64,000 bases of DNA from Microcoleus sp. FACHB-1515 (GCF_014696105.1 NZ_JACJPO010000066.1:331802-395801), one strand, 5' to 3'; shown: positions 26,983-36,961, counted from the first letter of the stretch. Notes: generated by a model not told the origin, from the sequence alone. Made by a program: numbers and translations.

Positions 26983-27485
26983 TGGCGCTTCCGCATCCAG
27001 ATCGGGAAGCGACGATCGTGCGATGTGCGATCGTGACCGTCAGCGATACGCGCACAGCGGAAACCGATCGCAGCGGCCAACTGATTCGTCAACTGCTTGA
27101 AGCAGAAGGACACGCGATCGGTTTCTATCACATTCTGCCGGATGAATATGACCAGATTGGCGATCTGCTGCAAACGCTGGGTCAGCGACTCGATCTAGAT
27201 GCGATCGTTTTCAACGGCGGCACAGGAATTGCACCGCGAGATACAACTTACGACGCGATCGAGCAGCTTTTAGAAAAAATCCTTCCTGGTTTTGGCGAAC
27301 TGTTTCGCGCCCTGAGCTTTGAAGAAATTGGGTCGCGAGCGATGGCGTCGCGGGCGGTGGCAGGCGTGTATGCAGGCAAGCTGATCTTTTCGCTGCCGGG
27401 ATCTTCTAATGCCGTTAAGCTGGCGATGGAGCGATTGATTTTGCCGGAACTGGTGCATCTGGTCAGCCAGATTCAAGGCCAGTAG
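26982..27485 (+). CDS. moaB: molybdenum cofactor biosynthesis protein, MoaB/MogA family
   Basis: The 167-residue protein has the MoCF domain: [18 protein letters not shown] at the start, [18 protein letters not shown] (the GGTG molybdopterin-binding loop) and [20 protein letters not shown]. MoaB/MogA proteins adenylate molybdopterin before molybdenum insertion in the cytoplasm. The ATG is inside the stop of psb28, showing tight coupling of a photosystem factor with a cofactor enzyme. I cannot tell MoaB from MogA with certainty; the length is nearer to MoaB. Confidence 0.88.
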   Translation: MALPHPDREATIVRCAIVTVSDTRTAETDRSGQLIRQLLEAEGHAIGFYHILPDEYDQIGDLLQTLGQRLDLDAIVFNGGTGIAPRDTTYDAIEQLLEKILPGFGELFRALSFEEIGSRAMASRAVAGVYAGKLIFSLPGSSNAVKLAMERLILPELVHLVSQIQGQ

Positions 27486-27607
27486 GCTTGTGCCCAATTT
27501 GGCCGATCGCGAAAATTAAGTTCGGGTCGTCAGCCATGAAGTTCCTTTGAGCGATCGCAACGGCAGCTTAAACTCGTCGCGATCGCTTCGGTTCAAAGGA
27601 ATGAAAG

Positions 27608-27680
27608 TGCGCCGTGCTGGAATCGAACCAGCCTGAAGGCGAATTATGAGTTCGCTACCTCCCCAATCGGTCAACGGCGC
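27608..27680 (-). tRNA. tRNA with CAT anticodon, probably tRNA-Ile2 (lysidine type)
   Basis: On the minus strand the cloverleaf is complete: acceptor GCGCCGT/ACGGCGC, T8-G9, a 3-bp D stem (ACC/GGT) with a 9-base loop, anticodon stem GCGAA/TTCGC with loop CTCATAA, a 6-base variable loop, T arm GCTGG-TTCGATT-CCAGC, discriminator A. No CCA is encoded. The anticodon CAT is shared by elongator tRNA-Met and tRNA-Ile2, which is read as AUA after C34 is modified to lysidine. T8-G9, the AACTCATAATT loop context and the 6-base variable loop resemble plastid trnI-CAU, so Ile2 is favoured. It is not the initiator, which is at 56107-56183. Confidence 0.85.
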
Positions 27681-27919
27681 AAATGTTGCCGATGTAGATT
27701 GCTCCACATCAATAGCGTAGCGGCTGAATCACGATTTTGAGAATATGATGAGCGAAAATAATTGTGTTGAATAGTTTGGCAGGTAGGTCGATCGCTTGAA
27801 CTTTGTTTGAATTGCTGCTGAGCGATCGACATTTCGCGCTATGGTGATTGGTCAATTGCCAACCTTGTCAGGCTTTGGCGAGGACTGCTAACTTTAAATT
27901 CTTCATTCTTTAGCTTGCT

Positions 27920-28603
27920 ATGAAAGTCAACTCAACGCTCGCGCTCACTTTGGTATTGCTGACGGCGATGGTCGGAGCCGGAGTCGTCAGCGCAGCGTGG
28001 GGATATGCGGTCGGCGGTGAAGCGCTCAAAGGCGTCACGCAGCCGAATGGCCGAGTGGGACACAATTTAGCCGGACGCGACACGCCGCAGCGCCAGCCGA
28101 TCGCCCTGCTCAAGGAAACAGATATCTTGCGGAGTGTGCGGGCGCAGATGTCAGGAGATGCCGAGCCAGAGCCGGATCGAAGCAGCAGCGAGCAGAACAA
28201 AGCGGCGATCGAAGTGGCGACGAATCCTGCTGCCGAGCCGTCTGCTGCTCCGACGGCTGGCTTTCCGCTCATGAGCCAAACAGAAGGCGTGACGCTGGCC
28301 GTGCAATCGACTCGCGAAGAAAACGGCTACCTGCTGCTTAACGTCAGCCTGCAAAATAGCAGTTCCAAAGCCGTGCAGTTTCTCTACAGCTTCATGAACG
28401 TCACGGACGACCAAGGCCGCGCTTTTAGTGCAAACACTGAGGGACTGCCCGGACAGTTGCCGTCCAATAGCGAATCGTTTACGGGAACGGTGAGCATCCC
28501 AACGGCACTGCTGGGCGATGCCAAGTCGTTGTCGTTGACGCTGACCGACTATCCCAATCAGCAGCTTCAGCTTCAAGTCACCAACATTCCGATCGCGAGG
28601 TGA
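27920..28603 (+). CDS. hypothetical exported protein
   Basis: The 227-residue protein begins with a signal sequence (MKVNSTLALTLVLLTAMVGA, with likely processing after GVVSA). Residues 30-118 are polar, Pro/Glu-rich and low in structure. Residues 120-227 form a probable beta-sandwich (GVTLAVQSTREENGYLLLNV, LQNSSSKAVQFLYSFMNVTD, TGTVSIPTALLGDAKSLSLT), similar in style to DUF4352-type domains, but not securely assigned. It would act in the periplasm or on the cell surface. The following CBS-protein gene can start inside its stop codon (GTGA), so the genes are probably co-expressed. Confidence 0.65.
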   Translation: MKVNSTLALTLVLLTAMVGAGVVSAAWGYAVGGEALKGVTQPNGRVGHNLAGRDTPQRQPIALLKETDILRSVRAQMSGDAEPEPDRSSSEQNKAAIEVATNPAAEPSAAPTAGFPLMSQTEGVTLAVQSTREENGYLLLNVSLQNSSSKAVQFLYSFMNVTDDQGRAFSANTEGLPGQLPSNSESFTGTVSIPTALLGDAKSLSLTLTDYPNQQLQLQVTNIPIAR

Positions 28604-28626
28604 TCTTCCTTTTTGGCTTTTCGCGC

Positions 28627-30030
28627 ATGTTTCCTTTTTTGGCCGCTGCTCCGGCTGCAACACTTCCGACTCAAGCCGTTTTGACGCGCATATTAGCCGT
28701 TCTGCTGCTGATTGCGATCAACGCTTTTTTTGTCACTGCGGAATTTTCGATCGTGTCTGTCCGCCAATCGCGGATCAATCAGCTTGCCGCCGAAGGCGAT
28801 TTGCAGGCGAGTACTGTGCAGTCGCTTCAGCAGGGAATCGATCGCTTGCTTTCTACGACGCAGCTTGGCATCACGCTGTCGAGCTTAGCACTAGGCTGGA
28901 TCGGTGAAAGTACGATGGCGGTTGTGCTTTCATCCTGGCTGGCTCAACTGCCGCTGCCGCCTAACGTGACGCAAATGCTGTCGCACTCTTTGTCTGTGCC
29001 GATCGCGTTCATTACGCTGGCCTACCTGCAAATTGTGCTGGGTGAACTGTGTCCCAAATCGGTTGCGCTCTTGTATCCCGAACAGCTTGCGCGAATTTTA
29101 GCGGAGCCAAGCTTGGCGATCGCTCGTCTGTTTAATCCGTTTATCTGGGTGTTGAATCAATCGACGCGCTGGCTGTTGCGCTTGGTGGGCGTGCAGTACA
29201 CGGGTCAGGGCTGGTATAACCGCGTCACGCCAGAAGAACTGCAACTCATCATCAGCAACTCGACTGAGTCACCAGGACTGGAAGCCGAGGAGCGCGAACT
29301 GCTCAGCAACGTGCTGGAATTTTCGGAAGTCAGCGTCAGTGAAGTGATGACGCCGCGCACCAATATTGTCGGAATCGATCGCGATGCCACGTTTCAAACC
29401 TTGCTGACTGAAGTGGCCGATTCGGGTCATTCACGGTTTCCGGTGATCGGGGAATCGCTTGATGACGTGGTGGGAATTATCTATTTTAAGGAACTGGCCG
29501 AACCGCTTGCCAAAGGCGAACTTCGGCCAGAAACGGCGATCGCGCCTTACATGCGTCCGGCTCAGTTTGTGCCGGAATATGTGCCGCTGAAGGAATTGCT
29601 GCAACTGATGCAGCAGTCGGGTCAGGCGATGATGCTGGTTGTTGATGAGTTTGGCGGCACGGCAGGCTTGATTACGATCGAAGACTTGATCGTTGAGATT
29701 ATTGGTGAGACGCACGAACCCGAAGATCTAGAAGATGCCGATGTGCAGCGACTTGATTTGCAAACTTACCTGGTGCAGGCACAGCTTGATCTCGATGAAG
29801 TCAACGAGCAGCTAAAAATCAATCTGCCAACTTCAGAAGACTACCAGACGATCGGCGGATTTCTCATCTATAAACTCCAAAAAATTCCGGCTGTGGGCGA
29901 ACAGTTTCAGTACGGCAATTTAGACTTTACCGTTGTTTCAATGGAAGGGCCACGCCTGCACCAAATTCAAATTCATCGCCGCCAATCGATCGAAGAATCT
30001 GCCCGTTCTGCGATCGAAGAATCGCAATAG
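28627..30030 (+). CDS. hemolysin family / CorC-HlyC transporter (CNNM-CBS protein)
   Basis: About 467 residues from the ATG at 28627; a GTG at 28600 overlapping the previous stop is the other candidate start. The N-terminal DUF21/CNNM domain has four hydrophobic helices (ILAVLLLIAINAFFVTAEFS through IAFITLAYLQIVLGELCPKS). Two CBS domains follow at about 220-345 (EVMTPRTNIVGIDRDATFQT, VVDEFGGTAGLITIEDLIVE) and a CorC/HlyC domain closes the protein (LQTYLVQAQLDLDEVNEQLK, NLDFTVVSMEG). Family members export or sense Mg2+ and related divalent cations. CBS domains typically bind adenosyl nucleotides. The substrate here is inferred from family only. Confidence 0.92.
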   Translation: MFPFLAAAPAATLPTQAVLTRILAVLLLIAINAFFVTAEFSIVSVRQSRINQLAAEGDLQASTVQSLQQGIDRLLSTTQLGITLSSLALGWIGESTMAVVLSSWLAQLPLPPNVTQMLSHSLSVPIAFITLAYLQIVLGELCPKSVALLYPEQLARILAEPSLAIARLFNPFIWVLNQSTRWLLRLVGVQYTGQGWYNRVTPEELQLIISNSTESPGLEAEERELLSNVLEFSEVSVSEVMTPRTNIVGIDRDATFQTLLTEVADSGHSRFPVIGESLDDVVGIIYFKELAEPLAKGELRPETAIAPYMRPAQFVPEYVPLKELLQLMQQSGQAMMLVVDEFGGTAGLITIEDLIVEIIGETHEPEDLEDADVQRLDLQTYLVQAQLDLDEVNEQLKINLPTSEDYQTIGGFLIYKLQKIPAVGEQFQYGNLDFTVVSMEGPRLHQIQIHRRQSIEESARSAIEESQ

Positions 30031-30271
30031 TCGCCCGTCAATTTGAACTTGTCGCCGAGCGCGATCAAATTTTATTCCAACGACGAAAAGCTGAGACATT
30101 ACGGCATCATTGCCGCCCAAATTTTGTGATGGCTGCCAGATGCTCGCTTTGAGATGGTTGACGACGATTTGGCAGAGAGAGAGTGAAATGCCCGTTCGTG
30201 CGTCGATTCGCGTCGATTCGGCCTCCCTTGCCATTAAAATATGTGAAGGAACACAAAGCAGGAACGCTTGA

Positions 30272-31741
30272 ATGAAAGTTGCGATCGTTGGGGCAGGATT
30301 GGCCGGATTAGCCGCTGCGGTGGAATTGGCCGATGCGGGTCATCAAGTTGAGATGTTTGAAGCGCGATCGTTTGTCGGCGGCAAGGTCGGCAGTTGGGTC
30401 GATGCCGACGGCAATCACATCGAAATGGGTCTGCATGTCTTCTTCAACAACTACTACAACCTGTTTGCCCTGTTGCGGCGCGTTGGCGCGTTTGATGGTC
30501 TGCTGCCCAAAGAACACGTCCACACCTTCGTCAACAAAGACGGCGAAATTGGCAAGCTCGACTTTCGCTTTTTGCTGGGTGCGCCGTTTCACGGGCTGAA
30601 GGCATTTTTCACAACCGAACAGCTTACCGTGATCGACAAGGTGAAAAACGCGATCGCTCTGGGCACAAGTCCGATCGTACCCGGACTGGTCAGCTACGAC
30701 GTGGCGATGAAGTGGATTCGATCGCTCGATCGCGTCAGCTTTGCCGATTGGTTTCGCAGTCACGGCGGCTCGCAAAACAGCCTCGATCGCATGTGGAATC
30801 CGATCGCGCTGGCGCTGGGATTCATCGACACCGAGCAAATTTCGGCTCGCTGTATGCTGACGATCTTCATGATGTTCGCCTCGAAAACTGAGGCATCCCG
30901 CCTGAACATGCTGGCCGGATCGCCCGATGAGTTTTTGAGCAAGCCGATCGTCCGGTTCATTGAAGAACGAGGCGCAAAGGTTCATACTCGCCGTCAAACG
31001 CGCCGGATTGAGTTTGTGGAAAAGGACGGTCAGATCACGGTGACGGGCTTAGTGGTGGCAGATGGCGATCGCGAAGAAACGATCACGGCTGATGCCTACC
31101 TCGCCGCCTGTGACGTGCCCGGAATTCAGCGACTTCTGCCGTCCGAGTGGCGCAGCATCAAGGAATTTGACAATATCTATAAGCTCGAAGCCGTTCCAGT
31201 CGTGACTGTGCAGTTGCGCTTTGACGGCTGGGTGACGGAAATGCAGAACGAGGCAGAGCGCAAACAGCTAGACCATGCAGCCGGACTCGATAATCTGCTT
31301 TATAGCGCCGATGCAGACTTCTCCTGCTTTGCCGATCTCGCCTTGACTAGCCCGAAAGACTACTACCGCGAAGGGCAAGGCTCGCTGATGCAGGTGGTTT
31401 TGACTCCGGGCGATCCGTTCATCCGCATGAGCAACGAGGAAATCGTTGAACACGCCCTCAAGCAGCTTCACGATCTATTCCCCTCGTCTCGCGATCTCAC
31501 CGTCACCTGGTCGAACGTCGTCAAGCTTGCCCAGTCGCTCTACCGCGAAAATCCCGGCATGGATCTCTACCGTCCTTCGCAAAAAACCCCTGTCCCCAAC
31601 TTCTTCCTCGCCGGAAGCTACACCGCTCAGGACTACATCGACAGCATGGAAGGCGCAACCATCTCCGGCAAGCAAGCCGCCGCCGCCATTCTTGAACCCA
31701 CAGGCTATCAAGTCCAAGGGCAAGGACTGTTCCGCTACTAA
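30272..31741 (+). CDS. crtQ: zeta-carotene desaturase
   Basis: The 489-residue protein matches 9,9'-di-cis-zeta-carotene desaturase (crtQ/zds). The FAD-binding motif [20 protein letters not shown] opens the protein, followed by [20 protein letters not shown] and [20 protein letters not shown]. The C-terminal signature [20 protein letters not shown] is that of the plant/cyanobacterial CrtP/CrtQ-type desaturases, not CrtI. CrtQ turns zeta-carotene into neurosporene and lycopene at the thylakoid membrane with plastoquinone as acceptor. An AGGAA site precedes the ATG. The SRPBCC gene 27 bases downstream is a known neighbour of crtQ in cyanobacteria, as recalled. Confidence 0.95.
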   Translation: MKVAIVGAGLAGLAAAVELADAGHQVEMFEARSFVGGKVGSWVDADGNHIEMGLHVFFNNYYNLFALLRRVGAFDGLLPKEHVHTFVNKDGEIGKLDFRFLLGAPFHGLKAFFTTEQLTVIDKVKNAIALGTSPIVPGLVSYDVAMKWIRSLDRVSFADWFRSHGGSQNSLDRMWNPIALALGFIDTEQISARCMLTIFMMFASKTEASRLNMLAGSPDEFLSKPIVRFIEERGAKVHTRRQTRRIEFVEKDGQITVTGLVVADGDREETITADAYLAACDVPGIQRLLPSEWRSIKEFDNIYKLEAVPVVTVQLRFDGWVTEMQNEAERKQLDHAAGLDNLLYSADADFSCFADLALTSPKDYYREGQGSLMQVVLTPGDPFIRMSNEEIVEHALKQLHDLFPSSRDLTVTWSNVVKLAQSLYRENPGMDLYRPSQKTPVPNFFLAGSYTAQDYIDSMEGATISGKQAAAAILEPTGYQVQGQGLFRY

Positions 31742-31768
31742 TTCCCAATTCCTAACTCCGAATTCCTC

Positions 31769-32209
31769 ATGTCCGACTGGCTCGAACACAGCGTTCAAAT
31801 TGAAGTTCCGGTTCCGATCGATCGCGTTTGGAATCTTTGGGCAGACCTGGAACAGATGCCCCGCTGGATGAAGTGGATTGATTCAGTCAAAGTGTTAGAA
31901 GAAGATCCATCTTTGTCGCGGTGGAAGCTGTCAACAGGCGGTTTAGATTTTAGCTGGCAGTCTCGCATTCTGAAGCAAGTTCAGCATCAAATTATTCAGT
32001 GGGAATCGGTGGACGGACTGCCGAATCGGGGCGCAATTCGCTTTTACGATCGCGGCACAAACGGCAGCATCGTCAAACTCACGGTTGGCTATCTTCCGCC
32101 TGGTTTCCTGCGTCGCCTGCTCGATAATTCGTTCATCCGACGCGGCGTGGAGTCTTCGCTGCAAGCCGATATGGAGCGATTTCGCGACTATGCAACGCAA
32201 GCGAATTGA
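31769..32209 (+). CDS. SRPBCC family (cyclase/dehydrase-like) protein next to crtQ
   Basis: The 146-residue protein has a START/SRPBCC hydrophobic-pocket fold: HSVQIEVPVPIDRVWNLWAD at the start (first strand and helix), LEQMPRWMKWIDSVKVLEED, FSWQSRILKQVQHQIIQWES and DRGTNGSIVKLTVGYLPPG. Members bind lipids, polyketides or carotenoids; this one follows crtQ by 27 bases and likely shares its transcript. A role in delivering carotenoid or quinone substrate is inference. It is convergent with the next gene, only 2 bases apart. Confidence 0.88.
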   Translation: MSDWLEHSVQIEVPVPIDRVWNLWADLEQMPRWMKWIDSVKVLEEDPSLSRWKLSTGGLDFSWQSRILKQVQHQIIQWESVDGLPNRGAIRFYDRGTNGSIVKLTVGYLPPGFLRRLLDNSFIRRGVESSLQADMERFRDYATQAN

Positions 32210-32211
32210 GT

Positions 32212-33078
32212 TTAGATTGTTGCAGGTTCGATCGCCAAAAACCGCCGCACGTGCTGAAGATAGGTATCCGGATCTTCCAACATTGGGAAATGCGAAGTTT
32301 TGGGCATCACGATATGTTCGACGATCGAATTCAACGCCGCTGCCTGCCGCCCCATCTCAGCCGGAATAATTTGATCGTACTGCCCTGAAATTAACAGCGT
32401 CGGCACTTGAAGCTGAGCGAATTCTTTGGGCATCACTTCAACCGCGCGTTCGCTAACCGCTGTGTAGATCGTGCCCATCGCAGCGTCGTAGTCGGCTACT
32501 AGAAAATCTTCCAGGAATGCCTGACGATCGCGCTGGGGAATCGATCGATGCAAAAACCGCGCCATAAAAATTCGATCGACAAACGGAATCCGACTCAGCC
32601 ACTTTGGACGAAACGCCACGACATAGCCGCCAAATTTGTAGAATGCTTTGAACGCTTTCTCGTCGTACTCAAAAATGCCGCTACAGGTAAGGATGGCGCG
32701 ATCGACTCGTTCGGGATAAAGGTTGAGAAAAAATACCGCGATCGAACTTCCAGTTGAATGCGCGTTCAGCACAATTTTCTGAATTCCAAGCGCATCCAAC
32801 AGCAAGGCGAGATCTTCAGCGTAGGTTTCGAGTTCATAGCCGATCGCCTTGACTTCTTCGGGGATTGGTTTCGGGAGGGGCGATCGCCCAAAGCCGCGCA
32901 AATCGTACAGCAGACAGTCGAATTGCTGCTTGAGGGCTTGAGCGGTGCTTTCCCAGTAGCGGTCAGACCCACCCCAGCCGTGCATGAAGACCATGACGGG
33001 CTTTCCCGAAGGTTGCCCGCCGTCTGCTGTGACCCACTCGTAATAGTGGTCAACGCCGCGAATTGAAACGTAAGCCAT
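32212..33078 (-). CDS. alpha/beta hydrolase
   Basis: About 288 residues from the ATG at 33078, which gives the family-like start (MAYVSIRGVDHYYEWV); 16 further codons are open upstream. The alpha/beta hydrolase fold is plain: oxyanion motif VFMHGWGGSDRYWESTAQAL, DLRGFGRSP, the nucleophile elbow NAHSTGSSIA (Ser), acid ISGQYDQIIP and the C-terminal His in PKTSHFPMLEDPD. The nucleophile elbow HSTGS has Thr after the Ser. The substrate is unknown. It is convergent with the SRPBCC gene. Upstream lies a palindromic repeat (33119-33211) that separates it from clpX. Confidence 0.87.
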   Translation of the reverse strand: MAYVSIRGVDHYYEWVTADGGQPSGKPVMVFMHGWGGSDRYWESTAQALKQQFDCLLYDLRGFGRSPLPKPIPEEVKAIGYELETYAEDLALLLDALGIQKIVLNAHSTGSSIAVFFLNLYPERVDRAILTCSGIFEYDEKAFKAFYKFGGYVVAFRPKWLSRIPFVDRIFMARFLHRSIPQRDRQAFLEDFLVADYDAAMGTIYTAVSERAVEVMPKEFAQLQVPTLLISGQYDQIIPAEMGRQAAALNSIVEHIVMPKTSHFPMLEDPDTYLQHVRRFLAIEPATI

Positions 33079-33118
33079 GAATGCGATCGAACTTTGGTTT
33101 GCTACCCGATGAATTTTG

Positions 33119-33211
33119 CCCCTCATCCCCTAGCCCCTTCTCCCAAGATGGGAGAAGGGGAGCCGGATCTCAAAGTCCCTCTCCCTTGGGGAGAGGGATT
33201 TAGGGTGAGGG
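33119..33211. repeat. nested palindromic intergenic repeat
   Basis: The 93-base sequence folds into a three-stem structure: outer arms CCCTCA.CCC and GGG.TGAGGG, and two inner hairpins, CCCCTTCTCCCA/GGGAGAAGGGG and CCCTCTCCC/GGGGAGAGGG. Such CCCTCTCCC/GGGAGAGGG elements are recalled as common dispersed repeats in bacteria including cyanobacteria. It lies between clpX and the hydrolase gene, both on the minus strand, and may terminate the clpX transcript or stabilise its mRNA. Confidence 0.75.
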
Positions 33212-33227
33212 CAGACAAAACTCGCAA

Positions 33228-34568
33228 CTAAGCAGATTCCGGTTTGGGAATCGAAGATGGGTGGAGGAGCAGTTCGGCAGTCGATCGCTTCTCGACCATT
33301 TCTCGCGTGATCGTGCAGCGCGTCACGTCCTTGCGCGACGGCAGTTCGTACATCACATCGAGCATCAGTTCTTCGACGATGCCTCGGAGAGCGCGAGCGC
33401 CAGTTTTGCGACGGTAGGCTTCTTTGGCGATCGCCCGCACTGCATCCGGCTTAAACTCCAGATGCACATTGTCCATCTTCAGCAGTTTTTGATACTGCTT
33501 GACGAGGGCGTTGCGCGGTTCGGTGAGAATTTCCGCCAGAGCGTCTTCATCGAGCGGATCAACGACGGCCACGACGGGGACGCGACCGATGAATTCGGGG
33601 ATCATGCCGAACTTGACGAGATCGTCGGGTTCAAGGTGCTTCAGTACGTCGGCGGCGCGTTTTTCCTTCGGCTGATTTTCTCCGGGCTGGATGAAGCCCA
33701 TTGATTTTTTGCCGATGCGCTGCTCGACGGATTTATCGAGTCCGACGAATGCGCCGCCGCAGATGAATAGGATGTTGCTGGTGTCGATTTGGATGCAGTC
33801 TTGGTAGGGATGCTTGCGTCCGCCTTGCGGGGGGACATTGGCGATCGTCCCCTCTAACATCTTCAGTAACGCCTGCTGTACGCCTTCACCCGAAACATCG
33901 CGAGTAATCGAGGGGTTTTCGCTCTTGCGGGCGATCTTGTCGATTTCATCAATGTAGATGATGCCGCGCTGGGCTTCTTCCACGTCGAGATCCGCGACTT
34001 GCAGGAGGCGCAAGAGAATATTTTCGACATCTTCCCCGACGTAGCCTGCTTCAGTCAGCGTCGTGGCATCCGCAACGGCAAACGGGACATCGAGCATTTC
34101 AGCCAGGGTTTGCGCCAGCAGGGTTTTGCCGCATCCGGTGGGACCGATTAGCAGAATGTTGGACTTTTGCAGTTCCACACTGTCGTCGAGCTTGCCGTTG
34201 CCTTTGCCCTGAAGGAAGCTCAGCCGCTTGTAGTGGTTGTAGACCGCGACGGACAGCACCTTTTTGGCTTCATCCTGGCCGATGACGTGTTCATCGAGGT
34301 GCTTTTTGATTTCGCGGGGTTTGGGGATTTGGTTGAGCGAGAGGGCGGGCGATCGCGCTGGACGCTGTTTTTCCGGCTGCTGTTCGCGGCGAGGGGACGG
34401 CTGAGGAACGGCAGCGCTTGAGTCAAACAACTCCTCATCCAAGATTTCGTTGCACAAGTCAACGCATTCGTCGCAAATGTAAACGCCTGGGCCAGCAATT
34501 AGCTTACGAACTTGCTCCTGAGACTTACCACAAAAAGAACACTTGAGATGGGAGTCGTACTTTGACAT
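33228..34568 (-). CDS. clpX: ATP-dependent Clp protease ATP-binding subunit ClpX
   Basis: The 446-residue protein matches ClpX end to end: an N-terminal zinc-binding domain with C10, C13, C32 and C35 ([20 protein letters not shown]), Walker A GPTGCGKT (142-149), Walker [10 protein letters not shown], the pore loop [10 protein letters not shown] region, sensor 1 and [20 protein letters not shown]. Residues 50-80 are a Pro-rich linker. ClpX unfolds proteins and feeds them into ClpP. It lies 9 bases downstream of clpP on the same strand, the standard tig-clpP-clpX order. Confidence 0.97.
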   Translation of the reverse strand: MSKYDSHLKCSFCGKSQEQVRKLIAGPGVYICDECVDLCNEILDEELFDSSAAVPQPSPRREQQPEKQRPARSPALSLNQIPKPREIKKHLDEHVIGQDEAKKVLSVAVYNHYKRLSFLQGKGNGKLDDSVELQKSNILLIGPTGCGKTLLAQTLAEMLDVPFAVADATTLTEAGYVGEDVENILLRLLQVADLDVEEAQRGIIYIDEIDKIARKSENPSITRDVSGEGVQQALLKMLEGTIANVPPQGGRKHPYQDCIQIDTSNILFICGGAFVGLDKSVEQRIGKKSMGFIQPGENQPKEKRAADVLKHLEPDDLVKFGMIPEFIGRVPVVAVVDPLDEDALAEILTEPRNALVKQYQKLLKMDNVHLEFKPDAVRAIAKEAYRRKTGARALRGIVEELMLDVMYELPSRKDVTRCTITREMVEKRSTAELLLHPSSIPKPESA

Positions 34569-34577
34569 AGTTGCCCC

Positions 34578-35267
34578 TTATTGAGCGGCGGTGACAGGCT
34601 CTCCCGGCATCGGAAGATTCTGCCGTGAGATCACTTGGTCAATCAGTCCGTAGTTTTTGGCTTCCTCAGCCGACATAAAGAAGTCGCGCTCGGTATCTTC
34701 AGAAATTCGATCGAGCGGCTGTCCCGTATGATAAGCCAACAGTTCATTGAGATTGCGCTTGAGATAGAGAATTTCACGCGCTTGAATCTCAATGTCAACG
34801 GCTTGCCCCTGTGCGCCGCCGAGCGGCTGGTGAATCATGATTCGCGAAGAGGGCAGCGACATCCGCTTGCCTTTCGCGCCGCCTGCCAGCAAGAAGGCTC
34901 CCATGCTGGCCGCCAATCCGAAGCAGATCGTGGCGACATCCGGGCGCACCTGCTGCATGGTGTCATAGATTGCCATTCCAGCGTAAATCGAGCCGCCCGG
35001 AGAATTGATGTAAAGCTGAATGTCTTTTTCGGGATCTTCAGCGTCCAGATACAGCAGTTGCGCGACGATCGAATCGGCAACCTGGTCATTCACACCTGTT
35101 CCGAGGAACACAATCCGTTCGCGCAGAAGGCGAGAGTAGATATCGAAGGCGCGATCGCCCCGACCGGACTGCTCGACCACCATCGGAATCATGCTGTGGG
35201 GCTGCGTCGAAGCCAAATCAAATGAATTTGAATTCGGAAGCCAGAGAGAGGACTGGGAATGAATCAT
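34578..35267 (-). CDS. clpP: ATP-dependent Clp protease proteolytic subunit
   Basis: A caseinolytic Clp serine protease subunit. The catalytic Ser lies in [15 protein letters not shown], the His in [10 protein letters not shown], and the Asp in [14 protein letters not shown]. The family core starts at [21 protein letters not shown] chose the ATG at 35267, which adds a short leader as in cyanobacterial ClpP2; the ATG at 35192 (MIPMVVEQ) is the alternative. An open frame extends further upstream without support. It forms the proteolytic chamber with ClpX, whose gene follows 9 bases on. Confidence 0.95.
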   Translation of the reverse strand: MIHSQSSLWLPNSNSFDLASTQPHSMIPMVVEQSGRGDRAFDIYSRLLRERIVFLGTGVNDQVADSIVAQLLYLDAEDPEKDIQLYINSPGGSIYAGMAIYDTMQQVRPDVATICFGLAASMGAFLLAGGAKGKRMSLPSSRIMIHQPLGGAQGQAVDIEIQAREILYLKRNLNELLAYHTGQPLDRISEDTERDFFMSAEEAKNYGLIDQVISRQNLPMPGEPVTAAQ

Positions 35268-35431
35268 TAGAAATCGCGTCCTTTTGGAGGTCGATCGACA
35301 GGTGTTTGCCCACATCAAGCGGCCTTATGGAAACATTATGCCTCAACTCGTTTGGGAGTGCTGGCAAGTGCTTCCACCTTGTTACAAACACCTGTCGGTA
35401 TTGTTCACTACTTTCATTCTAGCGATCGCCA

Positions 35432-36961
35432 CTAGGTCGCTTGAATTTCCTCAGAAGAAGCCGTTGCGGGCGTCGTTCCCTCCTCCGCCTCCGCAGGTTC
35501 GCTTACCTTAGTGGAATCTTCAGTTGTGGCTTCCGCAGCAACATCGATCGCTTCTTCAGAGCTAGCTTCAGCGGATACGTCGATCGTGGCGTCTGTGGGA
35601 TTGATCGCTTCCTCTTCCGACTCCTCTTCTTCAGGCGGCGTCAGTGAACCTTCGGGAACGAGTTCCACTGTTCCATGTTCTTCCAGCCAAGCGAGGATTT
35701 TTTCTTTGAGCAAATCTTCTTCGACCACTTGACGGAGGCGATCGCGATCGATATCTTCGTTCGCATATTCGGCCATCATTTCTTCCACTTTGGCGCTCAC
35801 CTCGTCCGGCTCGACCTTGATCGATTCGCGCTTGGCAACTTCGCCTAGAGCCATCGTGCGCTTGAGGCGGTTGATCGCTTCGGGGCGCGATCGCTCTCGC
35901 AACGACTCGACCACATCGCGAGTAAATAGCTGCTTGATGTCCATGCCCTGCTGCTGAAGCTGCATTGCCGTCTGAGTCAGCATATAGTCCGCTTCGCGGC
36001 GCACCAGCGTTTCCGGCAGATCGACCGTCACGTGCTTGACGAGTTCTTCGAGCAAAGCTTGCTCTTTGTTCGCCTTGGTTTTCTGCTCGGCTTCAGTTTG
36101 GAAGCGATTTTCCAGCGATTCGCGCAGTTCTGCTAGAGTTTCAAATTCGCTGACTTCCTGAGCAAAATCGTCATCCAATTCCGGCAGTTCTTTCGCCTTC
36201 AATTCCTTCAGCGTGATCGAGAAGACGGCAGGCGCACCCGCCAAATCCGGTTGCGGATAATCTTCGGGGAACGTCACTTCGACTTCTTTGGTTTCACCGA
36301 CATTCATGCCAAAGATGCCTTCGATGAAACCGGGAATGAACTTGCCTTCTTCGAGGTCAAGCTGAAAATCCGAGGCACTGCCGCCCGGAAATTCTTCGCC
36401 CGCTTCGCCGTCTTTGTCGGCATGGCGTCCGGTGAAATCGACGATCGCCACGTCGCCTTGCTGAGCCGCCCGACCTTCAACCGGAACTAAGGTGGCATTT
36501 TGATTGCGATAATTTTCGATCACCGTGTTGACGCGATCGGGGTCAGGCTTAATTTCTTCCGCCTGAACGGTCAAGCCCGTGTACGAATCAATCTCGACAT
36601 CCGGCGGCACATCGACCGCAGCCGAAAAAGTCAGCGGCGATCCGGGTTCAAACTGGCTCACCAAATCTTCAAAGCTGGTCTTTAGCTCAAACTCACCGAT
36701 CGCGTCGATTTTTTCCTGCTCAACGGCCTGCTTGAGACTGTCATTGATCAGCGTTTCCAGCACGGTCGCCTTGATGCGCGTCGAGCCAATGCGCTGAATC
36801 ACGACTTGTCTTGGCACTTTGCCCTTGCGAAACCCAGGAATGTTGGCATTGCGCGTAAAGTCTTGCACTGTCTTCTCATACGCCTGCTTCGACATCTCAG
36901 GCGGAACTTCGATTTCTAAGCCAATCTGACTGGCGGGCAGCTTTTCCTGGGTAACTTTCAT
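35432..36961 (-). CDS. tig: trigger factor with long acidic C-terminal tail
   Basis: The 509-residue chaperone has the ribosome-binding domain (residues 1-110, with the signature GFRKGKVPRQV), an FKBP-type peptidyl-prolyl isomerase domain (about 155-245: GDVAIVDFTGRHADKDGEAG, KFIPGFIEGIFGMNVGETKE) and the helical C-terminal arms. Beyond the normal end, about 65 residues are almost wholly acidic, Ser, Thr and Ala (PPEEEESEEEAINPTDATID and on). Trigger factor meets nascent chains at the ribosome exit. The order tig, clpP, clpX on one strand is conserved in bacteria. Confidence 0.95.
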   Translation of the reverse strand: MKVTQEKLPASQIGLEIEVPPEMSKQAYEKTVQDFTRNANIPGFRKGKVPRQVVIQRIGSTRIKATVLETLINDSLKQAVEQEKIDAIGEFELKTSFEDLVSQFEPGSPLTFSAAVDVPPDVEIDSYTGLTVQAEEIKPDPDRVNTVIENYRNQNATLVPVEGRAAQQGDVAIVDFTGRHADKDGEAGEEFPGGSASDFQLDLEEGKFIPGFIEGIFGMNVGETKEVEVTFPEDYPQPDLAGAPAVFSITLKELKAKELPELDDDFAQEVSEFETLAELRESLENRFQTEAEQKTKANKEQALLEELVKHVTVDLPETLVRREADYMLTQTAMQLQQQGMDIKQLFTRDVVESLRERSRPEAINRLKRTMALGEVAKRESIKVEPDEVSAKVEEMMAEYANEDIDRDRLRQVVEEDLLKEKILAWLEEHGTVELVPEGSLTPPEEEESEEEAINPTDATIDVSAEASSEEAIDVAAEATTEDSTKVSEPAEAEEGTTPATASSEEIQAT

